From: Macrotrachela quadricornifera
Lineage: Eukaryota > Rotifera > Eurotatoria > Philodinida > Philodinidae
Assembly: GCA_022393335.1 (NCBI GenBank)
Contig: JAJEKB010020623.1
Coordinates: forward strand, 347,225 to 411,224
DNA: 64,000 bases
Direction of reading: 5' to 3'
Position numbers and translations under genes: made by a program. Position 1 is the stretch's first letter, and each line of letters opens with the position of its first letter. This document shows, piece by piece, positions 61,101-64,000 of this stretch. The notes under the pieces were generated by a model. It worked only from the letters and a program-made list of their open reading frames with translations, was not told where the DNA came from and did not search any database.

Positions 61101-64000
61101 ATTTGAATTCGAATCAAGAATATTATTATCAATATGAATAATAATTGCTAATTGATTTTCATTATCAGAATTAATTTGTACAATTGAACTTAAACAATAA
61201 GGATATATATAACCACCTAATATAGATAATGATGATAATAAAGAATTAATTTGTTTTAATTCAATATTTTCAAATGATTTTATATTTGAATTAAATAGAA
61301 TATTATTAAAAATTAATTGTGTTGCTAGGATTTGCCATGATGATGGAATAGATAGAACTGTACGATAAATATATATTAATTCAGTAGTTATTTCTGATGG
61401 TAAATTATTATTAATTGTATTTAATATATCTTCAAATAAATTTTTTATAATAATTTTAAATGTTTCATTTGTATTATCTGGAATTAATGGAATTAAATTA
61501 CGTAGAATTTTTAATGAAAGTAATCTAGTTATATTATTTTGACTATTTCGATAAATGTATATTAGTTCATGAAAATAATCAATAGTTGCACAAAAATTTC
61601 GAATATGTACATATGAATTAAGACATCGTAAAAGAAGCATTAAGAATTGATTAGTATATAATTCAATTTCGAATTTTGTAGGCTTATCGTTTGTTGTTGA
61701 TGCTATATGAATAAACCAACCAATTGCAAGATTTTTTAAAGAATTATTCTTGATATCTGGAGAATCGGATATATGAATATTCTGTTTAATTTGTTTCAAT
61801 TGTTTTAATTCATTTAAAATTAATTTATTAAAAACAAATTCAATTTGTTGATTTTCAATATTAATATTTTCACATAATTTTATTAAATATAAACGAAACC
61901 AATTAAAACCTAGAAATTTTGTATAAAGTGAAATATTATTATTTGATTTATCTATAAAACTAATAAATGTATTGAATAAAATTTCAATAAATTGTTCATG
62001 ATATAAATGATATAGATCATTTTGATTGTAGGATAAATTAAGTAAATAAAACATATTTCCTATAGAAAATGTTGATTCGAATTTTAATGATTGTAATATA
62101 TATGATAAAGTTATTTTTATAATCGAATAATAACTATTTCCAATTTCTTCTTTTACATCATCATTTGCTAGTTGAATATTCTCTAAATAAGACCATTCTA
62201 AATCAGTATTTCTCAAATATGGTAAACAAAAAGTTAACATTATTACACATTGTTCTCGATTATTTTTATAGAATATTTTTTCAATAAATATTGATATAAA
62301 TCTATATGTAATTAATCTTATTATAGCTCGTTCATATTGTTTATATATACATTGAATTATTTCATCTGATTGAGAATTTGTATCTTGTATTATATTATAA
62401 ATAAAATTATTAATTATTTCATGTAATATATATTCATTATTTTGTTTATATTCAAATAATTGTTTATTTGTTAACATTAATTTTTTCAAACGAATACAAG
62501 CTTGAAAAACATTTCGAATTAATCGAAATGCATATTTTTCTTTTTTCCATTTAGAATAATCTCGTTGAGTTTTTAAAATTTTCTCTTGATTTATTTCTGA
62601 TATTATCATATTAATATCAATTATTGGAATAAAATAACTTTCTTTAATAGATAATAATAAGAATAATGTATTATTTTTAATTTGTTTATAAAGTTCATTA
62701 CAATCATTACCTTGTCCTTTAGTTGTAGCAAATAATGTATAAACATAATTAGCATATTCAAATAATTTTAAAAGTTTTTTATGTGGTTTTTTATTATTTG
62801 TACGAGTTAATTCATATTTAGCTAAATTAATTCGACGAAAATATTTAATATAAACAGCAAATATACATGCACATACATCATGTGCTTGTTGTTCAAGAGA
62901 TTTTTGTAATAGATATTCTTTAGTTTTAATATGTGTTTTCATTTTTGATATTAATTCTGCACCTTGATCAATATTATTATAAATTGACAGTAAAAATTCG
63001 CAATCAGATGATGATTGTTGATTTTTATCTGACCATGTAAATTGAGTATAAGTAGATAAATTTGATTCGAATAAATTTAATAAATTTTTATTCTTATCAA
63101 TAAGAATTTTTTCACAACCACCAGCTAATAATGATAATTTTAATTTATCAATATATTTTTTTTCTAATGAATTTTTTTGTGAACCAATAATCATAATACC
63201 AGACATTTTACCGAGTAACCAATATATAAAATATAGATAATTATTATCTTGATTTTGTAATATATATTCAGATAATAATGGTAAAATATTAAAAAATATT
63301 GGTTGAATCGTTTCAAAATTGAATATTTTTTTAGTATCTGTCATCATACATAAATCGATAAGGATTGAATCGAATAATGTTTTTGTATTTGGTATTTTAC
63401 TAATATATTTTGTTAATATATAAGTAATAAGTTTTGTAATAAGAGAAATAATGGGCATAGAAATGGATGATTCACTTTCATCATCAATTATTCCATCTAT
63501 AAGATTTTTTATTCGAAACTCAGGTATTAATTGATAAAATAAACATTGACGAAAAGATGTTAATATTTGTTCTATTCGTTTAGTAAATTCTTGATTAATA
63601 TTATATGATAAATTTAAAATCATATCAATAAATGAATATAATATTGTAAATGCTATTTCATTATTATCACAAAGATATTTAATCCAATTAAATAAATTTA
63701 TATTTTTATTTAATTCTAAAAATAATTCATTAATAAAAATCGAATATTTATTTTCAATAATATATTTATGAAAAAATAATAATTTATCTGGAAATAATAA
63801 AAATTTTTGATTAATTATATAAATAAATACTTTTAATGCATCTTGATATAATATAGTCTGTTCAAATTTTTTATCATCATTTAATACTAATTTTGATAAT
63901 ATATTAAACCATCTTTGTAAATCATCATTAGTTATATATTCGATTAAATTAATATCTGTAGTGGATTTTATTAATGAATTTTTTATTGTTATTGGTAAAT
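55153..64000 (-). CDS. Giant SPRY- and HECT-domain E3 ubiquitin ligase (5' end outside window)
   Basis: Three exons seen: 64000-57406 (open to the window edge), 57267-55415 and 55328-55153, joined in phase across introns of 138 and 86 bp. At least 2870 residues. A long helical N-terminal part contains no named domain. Then follows a SPRY domain (about 60060-60440: LTEGKWYYCVRLLEGANAQIG, ending INYWLNGHFFG). Two concanavalin-like beta-sandwich segments come next (about 59270-59680 and 58780-59060). The C-terminal HECT domain (about 55200-56400) has FIGQLMGMAIRKKHYLDLKF, and the catalytic loop LPRAHTCGFTLDLPQYS is split by the last intron, with the active Cys codon at 55315-55317. HECT ligases pass ubiquitin from an E2 through this Cys to the substrate. 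The layout is closest to HECTD4- or HERC1-type giants; which one is uncertain. The 6.6-kb exon is very AT-rich with strong A/T third positions. Confidence 0.88.

Overview
The window looks like one contig of a bdelloid rotifer (genus not assignable by eye). It is AT-rich eukaryotic DNA with very short GT-AG introns (mostly 45-70 bp), mixed with many decayed DNA transposons, LINE remnants and foldback (long inverted repeat) elements. Several genes are of types I associate with bdelloids: an ART-TPR protein, a membrane-anchored kelch protein, a FaNaC/ASIC-like channel and a short rhodopsin-like GPCR. The species call is inference; there is no rRNA or telomere here to anchor it.

Layout. 1-11185 is repeat-dominated: a foldback (750-1222), a mariner remnant (1441-2078), a dead APE-type LINE (2075-4500) and four more inverted-repeat elements (6890-8104, 9013-9352, 9426-9804, 10062-10527). 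11186-15415 holds an intronless 1409-residue gene that joins an ABA4-like membrane domain, a P450-like domain and a lipoxygenase. 16456-18774 (minus) is a seven-exon UNC93-like transporter. 20480-23192 holds two dead DDE transposons. 23820-25478 is a secreted GH31 glycosidase without the usual N-terminal domain. 26770-27759 (minus) is a GPCR pseudogene. 31009-32757 is a DEG/ENaC channel pseudogene split by a cleanly bounded 735-bp inverted-repeat element. 33433-37197 (minus) is an intact 1254-residue LINE ORF of the restriction-like-endonuclease type, next to a scrap of a FAD oxidoreductase.

39086-41913 (minus) is a two-exon, membrane-anchored kelch protein whose 1.5-kb intron carries a foldback element. 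45046-47237 (minus) is an 11-exon PP1-family protein in which four metal-ligand positions are replaced, so it is predicted to be a pseudophosphatase. 51567-53639 is an ADP-ribosyltransferase with TPR/kinesin-light-chain repeats. 55153-64000 (minus, running off the window) is a giant SPRY- and HECT-domain ubiquitin ligase.

The genes do not form a pathway. The most interesting item is the lipoxygenase/P450/ABA4-like fusion: one polypeptide that could make a lipid hydroperoxide and rearrange it at a membrane. Second is the apparently maintained PP1 pseudophosphatase. Third is the density and variety of foldback elements, several with datable nesting or exact insertion sites.
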